Assembly: GCF_000974445.1 (NCBI RefSeq)
Contig: NZ_BBOJ01000007.1
Location: 62,001-126,000 of the forward strand
DNA length: 64,000 nt
Source of the DNA: Lentzea aerocolonigenes
GTDB taxonomy: Bacteria; Actinomycetota; Actinomycetes; Mycobacteriales; Pseudonocardiaceae
Direction: 5' to 3'
The notes below the pieces were generated by a model. The model saw only the letters and a program-made list of their open reading frames with translations. It ran no database searches and was not told the DNA's origin. Position numbers and translations under genes: made by a program. Positions 1 to 11,269 of the stretch are shown in pieces; the first letter of the stretch is position 1; the number at the start of each line of letters is the position of its first letter.

Positions 1-1145
1 CGATCGCCTGGCCGCGGGTGCGGCCGGACGGCGGCGACGTGAACCCGGCCGGGCTCGACTTCTACAAGCGGCTGATCGACACGTTGCTGGAGCACGACAT
101 CGTGCCGTGGCCGACGCTGTACCACTGGGACCTGCCGCAGAAGCTCGAGGAAGCGGGTGGCTGGGCCAACCGCGACACCGCGTTCCGGTTCGCCGACTAC
201 GCGGCCGCCACCGTGGAGGCGCTCGGTGACCGCGTCGGTACCTGGACGACGTTGAACGAGCCGTGGTGCTCGGCGTTCCTCGGCTACGCGTCGGGCGTGC
301 ACGCGCCGGGCCGCACCGACCCGCGCGCCGCTGTCGCCGCCGTGCACCACCTGTTGCTCGGGCACGGGCTCGCCTCCACCACGATCCGGGCCGCGGCACC
401 GGACGCGAAGGTCGGCATCACGCTGAACATGTACCCGATCATCCCGGTCGACCCGAGCGATCCTTCGGACCTCGACGTCGCGCGCAGGCTCGACGGGTTG
501 CAGCAGCGGATCTTCCTGGACCCGTTGCTGCGCGGCGAGTATCCCGCCGACATCCTCGCGGACCTCGAGCCGTTCGGGTTCGGCGAGCACGTGCGCGACG
601 GCGACCTCGGCGTGATCTCCGCACCGATGGACATGCTCGGCGTCAACTACTACACCGAGCACTACGTCAGCTCGTCGCCCAACGGCAGCGAGCCCGGTCC
701 GTCGCCGTGGGTGGGCGTGCAGCACGCGTCGTTCCCCCGCCGTGACGCGCCCAGGACCGACATGGACTGGGAAGTTCATCCGGACGGTCTCACCACCGTG
801 CTGCTGCGGCTGCACCACGACTACCCGCGGCTTCCGCTCTACATCACGGAGAACGGCGCCGCGTTCCGCGACGACTTCTCCGGCAACGGTGCGATCGACG
901 ACGTCGACCGCACCGGCTACATCGCCTCGCACCTGCGCGCCGCTCACACGGCGATCAAGGCGGGGGTCGACCTGCGGGGCTACTTCTGCTGGTCGCTGCT
1001 GGACAACTTCGAGTGGGCCGAGGGGTACGCGAAGAGGTTCGGCATCGTCCACGTCGACTACGCCACCCAGATCCGGACCCCGAAGATGAGTGCGAGGTGG
1101 TTCAGCAGGGTGGCCCGCGACAACGCGCTCGTCAGCGTCTCATGA
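1..1145 (+). CDS. GH1 beta-glucosidase, 5'-truncated by window edge
   Basis: C-terminal 380 or so residues of a cytoplasmic family 1 beta-glucosidase, which hydrolyses imported cellobiose or cello-oligosaccharides. The frame is open from the first base and already reads I-A-W-P-R-V, the early GH1 'SIAWPR' strand, so the true start lies upstream. Both catalytic glutamates are visible: the acid/base in TLNEPW (about base 258) and the nucleophile in YITENG (about base 850). The terminal W-S-L-x-D-N-F-E-W sugar-binding motif is intact. The stop overlaps the start of the downstream LacI gene (ATGA), so the two are translationally coupled. This resembles the bglC-celR/cebR arrangement of other cellulolytic actinobacteria. 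Substrate choice among beta-glucosides is inferred. Confidence 0.95.
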   Translation, partial: IAWPRVRPDGGDVNPAGLDFYKRLIDTLLEHDIVPWPTLYHWDLPQKLEEAGGWANRDTAFRFADYAAATVEALGDRVGTWTTLNEPWCSAFLGYASGVHAPGRTDPRAAVAAVHHLLLGHGLASTTIRAAAPDAKVGITLNMYPIIPVDPSDPSDLDVARRLDGLQQRIFLDPLLRGEYPADILADLEPFGFGEHVRDGDLGVISAPMDMLGVNYYTEHYVSSSPNGSEPGPSPWVGVQHASFPRRDAPRTDMDWEVHPDGLTTVLLRLHHDYPRLPLYITENGAAFRDDFSGNGAIDDVDRTGYIASHLRAAHTAIKAGVDLRGYFCWSLLDNFEWAEGYAKRFGIVHVDYATQIRTPKMSARWFSRVARDNALVSVS

Positions 1146-2161
1146 CGGAAGGCAGGAGTCGCCGCCCCGGCCCGCGCATCGAGGAGGTCGCGCGCGTGGC
1201 CGGGGTGTCGAAGTCCACCGTCTCCCGGGTGATCAACGGAGAGAAGTACGTCAGCGAGCGGTCACGCCTGGCGGTGCACCGCGCGATCGCGATGCTCGGC
1301 TACAGCCCGAACCACGCCGCGAGGACCCTCGCGGGCAGCAGGGCCAACGCGATCGCGCTCGTGATCTCCGAACTGGGCAGCCGGGTGCTCGCCGACCCGT
1401 TCTTCGCCGGCGTGCTGCGCGGGGTGCACGCCGAGCTGGCGGGCCGGCACGTCCAGCTGCTGATGATGATGAACCAGCCGCTCGACGGCGAGGACCAGGT
1501 CGCCTACCTCACCGGCGGGCACGTCGACGGCGCGCTGGTGGTGAGCCTGCACGGCGAGGATCCGTTGCCGCGCACGCTGCACGAGACGGGGCTGCCCATC
1601 GTGGTGGGCGGCCGCCCTCTCGCGGGCGGCGCCGTCCCGTTCGTCGACTCGGACAACTTCAACGGCGCGTTGCAGGCGGTGCGCCTGCTGGTTTCCCTGG
1701 GCCGCACGAAGATCGCCACGATCGCGGGCCCGCACGACATGGCCGTCGGCATGGACCGGCTCAGCGGGTGGCGGTGCGGGCTCGCGGAGCACGGCATGTC
1801 CGTGGCCCTGGTGGTGCACAGCGACTTCACGCCGGAGAGCGGCGCGCTGGCGATGGAGGAGCTGCTGCGCAGAGCACCCGATCTCGACGCGGTGTTCGTG
1901 GCGGCCGACATCATGGCGCTGGGCGCGTTGAGAGTGCTGCAGGCGCGCGGTTACCGGATCCCCGACGACGTGGCGGTCGTGGGGTTCGACGACTCGGTGC
2001 TCGCGTCGACCGCCGTGCCCCCGCTCACCACCGTGCGGCAGGACGTCGAACAGTTCGGCCGCACCCTGACCTGGCGCCTGCTCTCCGAGCTCTCCGGCGA
2101 CGAGAAACTGCCGCAGTCGATCCTGCTGCCGACCTCGCTGGTGCGCAGAACGAGCGCCTGA
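1142..2161 (+). CDS. cebR: LacI-family cellulose/cellobiose-utilisation repressor, CebR/CelR type
   Basis: A 339-residue LacI-family repressor. The N-terminal helix-turn-helix (about residues 13-60; IEEVARVAGVSKSTVSRVING followed by LGYSPNHAARTLAG as hinge) precedes a periplasmic-binding-like sensor domain. The ATG overlaps the beta-glucosidase stop, which excludes the longer upstream reading of this frame. Pairing with a GH1 gene and two perfect TGGGAGCGCTCCCA boxes in this window (before the 2854 enzyme and the GH9 cellulase) fit the known CebR/CelR proteins. Those bind this 14-bp palindrome and release it with cellobiose or cello-oligosaccharides. The regulator-operator link is inference; the family assignment is firm. 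Confidence 0.85.
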   Translation: MTEGRSRRPGPRIEEVARVAGVSKSTVSRVINGEKYVSERSRLAVHRAIAMLGYSPNHAARTLAGSRANAIALVISELGSRVLADPFFAGVLRGVHAELAGRHVQLLMMMNQPLDGEDQVAYLTGGHVDGALVVSLHGEDPLPRTLHETGLPIVVGGRPLAGGAVPFVDSDNFNGALQAVRLLVSLGRTKIATIAGPHDMAVGMDRLSGWRCGLAEHGMSVALVVHSDFTPESGALAMEELLRRAPDLDAVFVAADIMALGALRVLQARGYRIPDDVAVVGFDDSVLASTAVPPLTTVRQDVEQFGRTLTWRLLSELSGDEKLPQSILLPTSLVRRTSA

Positions 2162-2173
2162 CCTCCGCGCGAA

Positions 2174-2187
2174 TCGAACACATTCGA
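2174..2187. promoter_or_regulatory. LacI-type palindrome TCGAACACATTCGA
   Basis: Inverted TCGAA/TTCGA half-sites lie 12 bases after the cebR stop and 86 bases before the small gene at 2273. They resemble the TCGAACCGGTTCGA sites near 35.4-36.9 kb, so the small gene may belong to that regulon. The centre deviates from that consensus. Confidence 0.4.
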
Positions 2188-2272
2188 CGCGAAAGCAATT
2201 TCGCTCCAGCCTGAACCACAGTCAGGAGCAGGCCGTATTCACCACTGCGTGAGAACAGAGCGGGGGTTGCGA

Positions 2273-2584
2273 ATGCAGGCAGGCAGGTTCTTCGACGAGT
2301 CACCGGACGACGCTCCAGCGCTGCCGGAAGAGGCGGTTCTGCGCGTGCTGTGGATGACCGCACAGGGAATGGTGTGGCCGTGGCTGTTGCAGAGCATGTG
2401 CCGCCCGGACGCGATCAAGCAGGCCCTGCAGGCGGAACTGATCTGGGCACCCGTCGGTGACCACCTCGGCTACCACATCACCGACGCGGGCAGGCGGCGG
2501 ATTGTCGAGTGGTACCAGGAAAATCGTCCTGGGCGAGGTGCGGAGGACAACGCCGGCCACTGGCGTGCGGTCACCCAACGCTGA
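2273..2584 (+). CDS. small winged-helix-like protein of unknown function
   Basis: A 103-residue soluble protein with no signal peptide. I chose the ATG at 2273 because a GGGGG stretch lies about 7 bases before it; an in-frame GTG at 2249 would add eight residues. The stretch YHITDAGRRRIVEWY resembles the wing and final helix of MarR/PadR-like winged-helix domains. The upstream part (AVLRVLWMTAQGMVWPWLL...ALQAELI) could supply the helices. It sits alone between the cebR gene and the cellulase operon and is followed by a hairpin. I do not recognise the family, and DNA binding is a guess. Confidence 0.6.
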   Translation: MQAGRFFDESPDDAPALPEEAVLRVLWMTAQGMVWPWLLQSMCRPDAIKQALQAELIWAPVGDHLGYHITDAGRRRIVEWYQENRPGRGAEDNAGHWRAVTQR

Positions 2585-2624
2585 CCGCACCGACAGCGAC
2601 GCACCAGTGCGGGGTGTCGTCGCG

Positions 2625-2654
2625 GGCCCTGGACTCGGGCGCGGGTCCAGGGCC
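2625..2654 (+). terminator. hairpin after the small gene
   Basis: A perfect 10-bp stem (GGCCCTGGAC / GTCCAGGGCC) with a 10-base loop lies 40 bases after the stop at 2584. It probably ends that transcript before the CebR-controlled unit. There is no U-tract, as is usual for actinobacteria. Confidence 0.5.
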
Positions 2655-2812
2655 GTCGGCTGTGCACGGATGCTTTGTGCCCCAACGAAAACCCTCGCCG
2701 TTCGACTCGAATCGACTCGGGCAGCACACCATCAGGCGCTCCGAAACCTGAGCAGGGCAACAGAAATTCGTCGAAGGCTCCGAACGCCGTCTTGACCGCC
2801 GGCGCTCGAAGC

Positions 2813-2840
2813 CTGAGTCTGGGAGCGCTCCCAGACTCAG
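2813..2840. promoter_or_regulatory. CebR/CelR operator within a perfect 28-bp palindrome
   Basis: The core TGGGAGCGCTCCCA (2820-2833) matches the established actinobacterial CebR/CelR box exactly, and the symmetry extends a further 7 bases on each side. It ends 13 bases before the start of the secreted enzyme at 2854. A repressor bound here would block transcription or early elongation of the 2854-6485 unit. An identical 14-bp core occurs at 38851-38864. Confidence 0.85.
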
Positions 2841-2853
2841 CGACGAGGACGTG

Positions 2854-6485
<3,632 letters not shown>

Positions 6486-6486
6486 C

Positions 6487-6572
6487 GCTGAACGCACGCG
6501 GGGCGCTTTCGTACGCCAGAAGCGTACGAAAGCTCCCCGCGTGTACTTCTGCAGCGATTCAGACGGTGGCGG
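6487..6572. repeat. 86-bp direct repeat, copy A
   Basis: This sequence recurs without gaps at 9164-9249, with 7 differences counted by eye, all within the hairpin. The rightmost 35 or so bases, including the last codons of the minus-strand gene ending at 6559, are identical in both copies. The repeat thus contains a terminator and the 3' end of a coding sequence. Confidence 0.9.
6496..6542. terminator. bidirectional hairpin between convergent genes
   Basis: A 21-bp inverted repeat with one mismatch and a 5-base loop (CAGAA). It lies between the GH5 stop and the stop of the minus-strand hydrolase, so it probably terminates both. Confidence 0.8.
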
Positions 6573-7389
6573 CGGCGCTGTGCCGTGAGACGAAAGCGGC
6601 GATCGGCTCCGCGACGGCCGCGGGAGCCGTGGTGACGGAGAAGTGGTCGCCGCCCTGAAGGACGGACTCCTCGCACCCCGGGAACAGCTCGCGCAGGAAG
6701 GCCCTGGTCGCCGGGGTGATCGCGTTCCCAGGGGCGGCGCTCCAGGAGAGCACCGGGCAGTCGATCACTGCCGCCTGCTCGGGCCCGTAGCTCCACCCGA
6801 CCAGTGCGGGCGCTTCTCCCTCGACGAACGTGGCCGCGTCCCTCATGCCCTGGTCGACGACGCCCGGACCGGCTGCTCGCGCGGCCGCACGCCAGTCCAG
6901 CCCGGTCGGCTCGAAGAGCGCGTCGAAAGCGCCCGCGACGTCGCCCGCCTGGTAGTGCCCCGCCATCGCCTCGAACGCGGGCCCCAGCGTTCCCAACAGC
7001 TCCGCGTACTCGCTCGCCACCAGCCAGCTGCTCGACGGCAACGGCTCGAGCAGCGCCAGCGAGCGCACCCGGTCCGGGTGGGAGGAGGCGAGCACGAGAG
7101 CGATCATCGCGCCCTCGGAGTGTCCGACGACGTGTGCCCGGTCCACGTCGAGGTGGTCCATCAGGGCGATGATGTCGGCCGCCTGCACGTCGAACCCACC
7201 GGCCGGTCCGCCCGTCGTCCCGTACCCGCGCCGGTGGTGGCGGATCCTCCTGCACTCGCCGAACGCCGGTTGTGCCGCCAGCGGGCGGAGGAAGTCCGCG
7301 TAGATCGCACCGTGGACGAACAGCACCGGTTCGCCGTCGCCCTGATCGTCGTAGGCCAGTTCGATGCCGTTCACGTTCGTCGTCCTCAT
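6559..7389 (-). CDS. alpha/beta-fold hydrolase
   Basis: A 276-residue cytoplasmic alpha/beta hydrolase. The oxyanion strand VLFVHG, nucleophile elbow GHSEG and late GGDHF histidine give a complete Ser/His pair; the acidic residue is likely in the segment following the cap. There is no signal peptide. The ATG at 7389 has AAGGGGG upstream; an upstream extension of the frame is low-complexity and was discarded. It is transcribed divergently from the LuxR-type regulator at 7528, a pairing often seen when the regulator controls the hydrolase. The substrate is unknown: esters, lactones and epoxides are all possible. Confidence 0.85.
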   Translation of the reverse strand: MRTTNVNGIELAYDDQGDGEPVLFVHGAIYADFLRPLAAQPAFGECRRIRHHRRGYGTTGGPAGGFDVQAADIIALMDHLDVDRAHVVGHSEGAMIALVLASSHPDRVRSLALLEPLPSSSWLVASEYAELLGTLGPAFEAMAGHYQAGDVAGAFDALFEPTGLDWRAAARAAGPGVVDQGMRDAATFVEGEAPALVGWSYGPEQAAVIDCPVLSWSAAPGNAITPATRAFLRELFPGCEESVLQGGDHFSVTTAPAAVAEPIAAFVSRHSAAATV

Positions 7390-7527
7390 CGGAACCCCCT
7401 TGGTTCGAAGTGGTGGGTCCGAGACTCGCCGTCCGAGGGGCCGGGCGGATCGGCACTGGCTGCCAACCCGGGGTCCGGGGCGTGGGTACAACTACCCAAC
7501 TCCACTTCGGAGGGTCATTCTGAAGGC

Positions 7528-9162
7528 GTGAAGGCCGTCGCCACGGCTCACCTCACCCGTGCTCGGGAGCTGCACCGCGACTCCCGCTGGGAGGAGGCGT
7601 GTACCGAGTACGCCGTGGCCGACACCGAGGACCCCCTCGCCGTCGAGGACCTGGAGTCGTTCGCCGAGGCGGCCCAGGTCTGCGCCAGGAGTGACGAGGC
7701 GGTCACCCTGCTCCGGCGCGTGTTCGACCTCCGCGTCGGCCGCGGCGAGCTCGACGAGGCGGCGCAGGTCGCGTTCTGGCTGTGGTGGGTGCTGTTGAAC
7801 ACCAACCAGCACGTCGAAGCCAACGGCTGGCTCAGGCAGACGGGCCGCGTCCTCGGCCCGGTCACCAGTCTGTGGCTGAGGATCCCCGAGGCGATGTTCG
7901 AGGCGACGACGGGCGACCGCTCCCGTGCCGAGGAGCTGCTGGGGGCGGTCGTCGGCGAAGGCCGGGGCGAGGTGATCCCCTGGGCGTTGTGCCTGTGGGG
8001 CCAGACCCTCATCGACGGCGGGCGGCTGGCGGACGGGCTCGACCGCCTGGAGGAGGCGATGGCCGTGCTGCTCGACCACGGCCTGTCGCCGCGCGTCACG
8101 CCGTGGATCTACTGCGCCGCCGTCCGCGGGTGCTGTCTCGCCCGCGACTTCGCGCGTGCCAGGGCGTGGAACCGGTCGATGGCCAGGTGGCTCGACTCGT
8201 TGAGCAGCCTGCGAGGCGCGTATCTCGGGAACTGCCGCATCTACCGTTCGCGGTTGATGTGCCTCAACGGTGCCTGGCCCGCTGCCCTCGACGAGATCGC
8301 CGAGGTCTGCGACGACCTCGACGGCCACACCGGGTGGATCTGCGGTCACGCGTACTACCAGCTCGGTGAGGTCCGCCGGCTGCGCGGCGAGTGGGTCGCC
8401 GCGGAGGACGCCTACCGGCGCGCGGCGGAACACGGCTGCCCGACGCAGCCCGGACTCGGCCTCCTGCGGCTCGCGGAAGGGGACGTCGGCGCCGCGTCGG
8501 CGGGTGTCCGCCGGGCGCTGACCGAGGTGATCTCGAAGCCCGACCGCCTCGACCTGCTGGAGGCCGCGATCGCCATCCACCTGGAGGCGGGGAGGATCGA
8601 GGCGGCCAGGGACGCGCTGGCCGAGTTCGAGGAGATCACGGCGGAGCTGGCGATGCCGGTCATCGAGGCCGGACGATCCGCCGTCGCGGGCGCGCTGGCT
8701 CTCGCGGAGGGTGATCCCGCAGGCGCGTTGCCACTGCTGCGGCGGGCCGTCGGCACCTGGGAGGACCAGAACGCCCCGCACGAGGTGGCCAAGCTGAACG
8801 TCCTGATCGGCAGGGCCTGCCACGCGCTCGGCGACCACGACGGCGCGCGGCTCGAGTTCTCCGCGGCCAGGAAGACCTTCGAACGGCTCGGTGCGCGCCC
8901 GGACCTGGCCGCGCTGGACCGGGTCGTCGCCGCACTGGACGGTGCGGCCGGAGCGCACGGGCTCACCCGGCGCGAGACCGAGGTCCTCCGGCTCATCGCG
9001 CGTGGCAAGGCGAACCGTGCGATCGCCGAGGAGCTGCACCTCAGCGAACGCACGGTCCACCGTCACGTTTCCAACATCTTCACCAAGCTCGACGTCGACT
9101 CACGCACCGCGGCGGTCGCTTACGGGATCAAGCACCGCATCGTCGAGATGGGCACCCTCTGA
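7528..9162 (+). CDS. TPR/LuxR-family transcriptional regulator
   Basis: About 544 residues. A long helical tetratricopeptide-like region (about 1-470) precedes a C-terminal LuxR helix-turn-helix (about 478-540: LTRRETEVLRLIARGKANRAIAEEL, then SERTVHRHVSNIFTKLDV). There is no N-terminal ATPase, unlike true LAL regulators. I chose the GTG at 7528 because the protein-like composition begins there. The frame is open far upstream, but that part is a shadow of the divergent hydrolase gene. It probably controls the adjacent hydrolase at 6559, separated by about 140 bases. The ligand or signal is unknown. Confidence 0.85.
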   Translation: MKAVATAHLTRARELHRDSRWEEACTEYAVADTEDPLAVEDLESFAEAAQVCARSDEAVTLLRRVFDLRVGRGELDEAAQVAFWLWWVLLNTNQHVEANGWLRQTGRVLGPVTSLWLRIPEAMFEATTGDRSRAEELLGAVVGEGRGEVIPWALCLWGQTLIDGGRLADGLDRLEEAMAVLLDHGLSPRVTPWIYCAAVRGCCLARDFARARAWNRSMARWLDSLSSLRGAYLGNCRIYRSRLMCLNGAWPAALDEIAEVCDDLDGHTGWICGHAYYQLGEVRRLRGEWVAAEDAYRRAAEHGCPTQPGLGLLRLAEGDVGAASAGVRRALTEVISKPDRLDLLEAAIAIHLEAGRIEAARDALAEFEEITAELAMPVIEAGRSAVAGALALAEGDPAGALPLLRRAVGTWEDQNAPHEVAKLNVLIGRACHALGDHDGARLEFSAARKTFERLGARPDLAALDRVVAALDGAAGAHGLTRRETEVLRLIARGKANRAIAEELHLSERTVHRHVSNIFTKLDVDSRTAAVAYGIKHRIVEMGTL

Positions 9163-9163
9163 G

Positions 9164-9249
9164 GCTGAACGCACGCGGGGCCCTTTCGTGCACCAGGAGT
9201 GAACGAAAGCGCCCCGCGTGTACTTCTGCAGCGATTCAGACGGTGGCGG
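9164..9249. repeat. 86-bp direct repeat, copy B
   Basis: Second copy of the element at 6487-6572, in the same orientation. It again spans the gap between convergent genes and includes the last codons (A-T-V-stop) of the minus-strand gene, although that gene is unrelated to the one in copy A. The two copies bracket the hydrolase/LuxR pair. Confidence 0.9.
9173..9219. terminator. bidirectional hairpin between convergent genes
   Basis: An inverted repeat within repeat copy B. The GC-rich outer arms (ACGCGGGG / CCCCGCGT) and the CTTTCGT/ACGAAAG arms pair; the apex is less perfect than in copy A. It lies between the LuxR stop and the FMN reductase stop. Confidence 0.7.
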
Positions 9250-9793
9250 AGGTGCGGGCGGCCAGGCCCTCGATGACGCCGCTCAGCTTCTCGGTGACCT
9301 CGGGGTCGTCGACCGGGTGGAGCTCGGCGAAGCGGACCACCGAGGAGGGGATCGACAGCGTCAGGTCCTCGGCGACCTCGGCACCGGCGATCTTGGCGGC
9401 CTTGCGGGCCTCGTCCTGGGCCCACACGCCGCCGTACTGGCCGAACGCGGTGCCGACGACGGCGACCGGCTTGCCGGCCAGGGCACCGGCGCCGTAGGGC
9501 CGCGACAGCCAGTCGATGGCGTTCTTCAGCACGGCGGGAATGGTGCCGTTGTACTCGGGCGAGACCAGCAGCAGTGCGTCGGCGTCGGCGGCTGCCTCGC
9601 GGAGCTTGATCGCGGCGGCGGGGACGCTGCCCTCGGCGTCGATGTCCTCGTTGTAGAACGGCACCGTGTCCAGACCGTCGTACAGGCCGACCTCGACGTG
9701 CTCCGGCGCGATCTGGGCCGCGGCCTCGGCGAGCCTGCGGTTGGTCGAGCCGGCGCGGAGGCTGCCGACGAGGGTGAGGATGCGGACGGCCAT
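9236..9793 (-). CDS. NADPH-dependent FMN reductase family protein
   Basis: A 185-residue flavodoxin-like reductase. The N-terminal GSLRAGSTNRRLA loop binds the FMN phosphate, and SPEYNGTIPAVLKNAIDW is the signature of the NADPH:FMN/azoreductase/chromate-reductase family. It reduces FMN, quinones or azo compounds with NAD(P)H in the cytoplasm. The start was set at MAVRILTLVG because the longer frame upstream is not protein-like. It is divergent from a TetR gene, with a palindrome in the 86-base gap, so TetR control is likely. Confidence 0.9.
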   Translation of the reverse strand: MAVRILTLVGSLRAGSTNRRLAEAAAQIAPEHVEVGLYDGLDTVPFYNEDIDAEGSVPAAAIKLREAAADADALLLVSPEYNGTIPAVLKNAIDWLSRPYGAGALAGKPVAVVGTAFGQYGGVWAQDEARKAAKIAGAEVAEDLTLSIPSSVVRFAELHPVDDPEVTEKLSGVIEGLAARTSATV

Positions 9794-9836
9794 GACGAAC
9801 TCCCAGTTGCAAGCTGTGGTTGAACGGTCCTCAGCG

Positions 9837-9858
9837 TAAACGGGACGCGGCCCGTTTA
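9837..9858. promoter_or_regulatory. 22-bp inverted repeat, probable TetR operator
   Basis: TAAACGGG, then 6 bases, then CCCGTTTA: a perfect 8-bp inverted repeat centred between the divergent FMN reductase (start 9793) and TetR gene (start 9880). Its position and size fit a TetR-dimer operator controlling both genes. Confidence 0.7.
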
Positions 9859-9879
9859 TCTTCCGGCTAGGCTGCGAAG

Positions 9880-10482
9880 GTGATCGACGGCACATCTCTG
9901 CCCCTCCTGGGCGCCGAAACGCCCCTGCGTGCGGACGCCGTGCGCAACCGCGCCCTCCTGCTGGAGGCTGCGGCGCGGCTGGCGGCCGAACGCGGCGCGG
10001 GTGCCATCACGATGGAGACGGTGGCCGCCGCCGCGGGGGTCGGGAAGGGCACCGTGTCGCGGCGCTTCGGCGACCGCAACGGACTGCTCCAGGCCCTGCT
10101 CGACCACACGGAGCAGGTGTTCCAGAAGGCGTTCCTCAGCGGTCCACCGCCACTGGGACCCGACGCGGACCCGGCGACGCGGCTGCGGGCGTTCGGACCG
10201 GCTCTGCTGCGCCACGAACACGCCCAGCACGACCTCTACCTGGCCGCGGAGCCCGCGGGTGACCGCAAGTTCACGGTCCCGCCTCGCCGCCTGCGCCACA
10301 CGCACGTCGCGGCGCTCGTGCGCGCGGTCCTCCCGGACGCCGACGCCGAACTGCTGGCCCACACCCTGCTGTCCACAGTGGACGTGGTGCTGGTCGACCA
10401 CCTGGTCCGCGGGCACGGCTTTTCGCTGGAACGGGTCGAGGCCGGCTGGCACGACCTGCTCGACCGGCTCACTCGTGGTTGA
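9880..10482 (+). CDS. TetR-family transcriptional regulator
   Basis: A 200-residue TetR repressor. The N-terminal helix-turn-helix (about 25-70: LLEAAARLAAERGAGAITMETVAAAAGVGKGTVSRRFGDRNGLL) precedes a helical ligand-binding domain. It starts at a GTG with GAAGG closely upstream. It probably represses itself and the divergent FMN reductase through the palindrome at 9837-9858; the inducer may be a redox-active or electrophilic compound, by analogy with similar pairs. Its 3' end overlaps the convergent larE gene by 14 bases. Confidence 0.9.
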   Translation: MIDGTSLPLLGAETPLRADAVRNRALLLEAAARLAAERGAGAITMETVAAAAGVGKGTVSRRFGDRNGLLQALLDHTEQVFQKAFLSGPPPLGPDADPATRLRAFGPALLRHEHAQHDLYLAAEPAGDRKFTVPPRRLRHTHVAALVRAVLPDADAELLAHTLLSTVDVVLVDHLVRGHGFSLERVEAGWHDLLDRLTRG

Positions 10483-11269
10483 GCGCCCCTGACCGGAAGA
10501 CCGCGAGCTCGGCGCGTTCGAAACCCGCCGTCTTGACCAGGTCGGCCAGTGCCTGCTCGATCGCCGGTGTTTCGGCGAGGTGCTGGTCGAGCTCGACCCG
10601 TGCGACGTCGCCCAGGTCGCGGACTCGGAGGTCCCTGCTCGGGGTGCCCGCTTCGGCGAGCCACGCCCTGGTCGCCTGCTCCGCGCGTTCCACCCTCGCC
10701 AGCCGCGCGGGCGTGATCGTCAGCCCGTACCGCACCCGGCTGGCCAGGCACGGTTGCGCTGGTTTGTCCCACGTGGACAGTTCCCAGTGCAGGCTCACCG
10801 CCCGGACGTCGGCCTTCGTCATCCCGAGGTCGCGCAACGGCGTGTGCACCCCGATCTCGTCACCGGCCCTGATGCCCGGCCGGAACGGGTCCCTCGCGTC
10901 GTCGGCGTTCGTCCCGGTCGCGACCGCCGGGATGCCCTGCTCCCGCGCGACCTCGGTGATGGCGTCCAGGACGGTGGACTTGCAGAAGTAGCAGCGGTCG
11001 CGGCCGTTCGCGACGTAGCCGGGGTTGTCCAGCTCGGTGGTGCCGGGCGCGATGTGCCGCACGCCGAGGTCCTGGGCGAACGCGGCCGCGTGCCGCAGTT
11101 CGGCGGCGGCGAGGCTCGCGGAGTCGGCGGTGACCGCGAGGACCGCCGCCGGCCCGTTGGCGCGGACCGCGGCCGCGAGGACCAGTGCGGAGTCCGTGCC
11201 TCCGGAGAAGGCGACGGCGACCGGCCCGATCTCGGCGAGCTCGGCGACGAGCCGGGTGGCGATGTCCAT
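10469..11269 (-). CDS. larE: LarE, ATP-dependent sulfur transferase for the nickel-pincer cofactor
   Basis: A 266-residue PP-loop enzyme. AFSGGTDSAL (about 19-28) is the ATP pyrophosphatase loop. The segment GRDRCYFCK carries a Cys pair, and PCLASR holds the cysteine that corresponds, as I recall, to the sacrificial sulfur donor of Lactobacillus plantarum LarE. LarE turns the two carboxylates made by LarB into thiocarboxylates. The ATG overlaps the larC stop (ATGA). It is the last gene of a ten-gene minus-strand unit running from the GntR gene at 19782, and its end overlaps the convergent TetR gene. Confidence 0.95.
   Translation of the reverse strand: MDIATRLVAELAEIGPVAVAFSGGTDSALVLAAAVRANGPAAVLAVTADSASLAAAELRHAAAFAQDLGVRHIAPGTTELDNPGYVANGRDRCYFCKSTVLDAITEVAREQGIPAVATGTNADDARDPFRPGIRAGDEIGVHTPLRDLGMTKADVRAVSLHWELSTWDKPAQPCLASRVRYGLTITPARLARVERAEQATRAWLAEAGTPSRDLRVRDLGDVARVELDQHLAETPAIEQALADLVKTAGFERAELAVFRSGALNHE

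Noticed and set aside
6643..7527. N-terminal extension of the LuxR-type regulator upstream of 7528
   Set aside because: The open frame runs antisense through the divergent hydrolase and has no protein-like composition.
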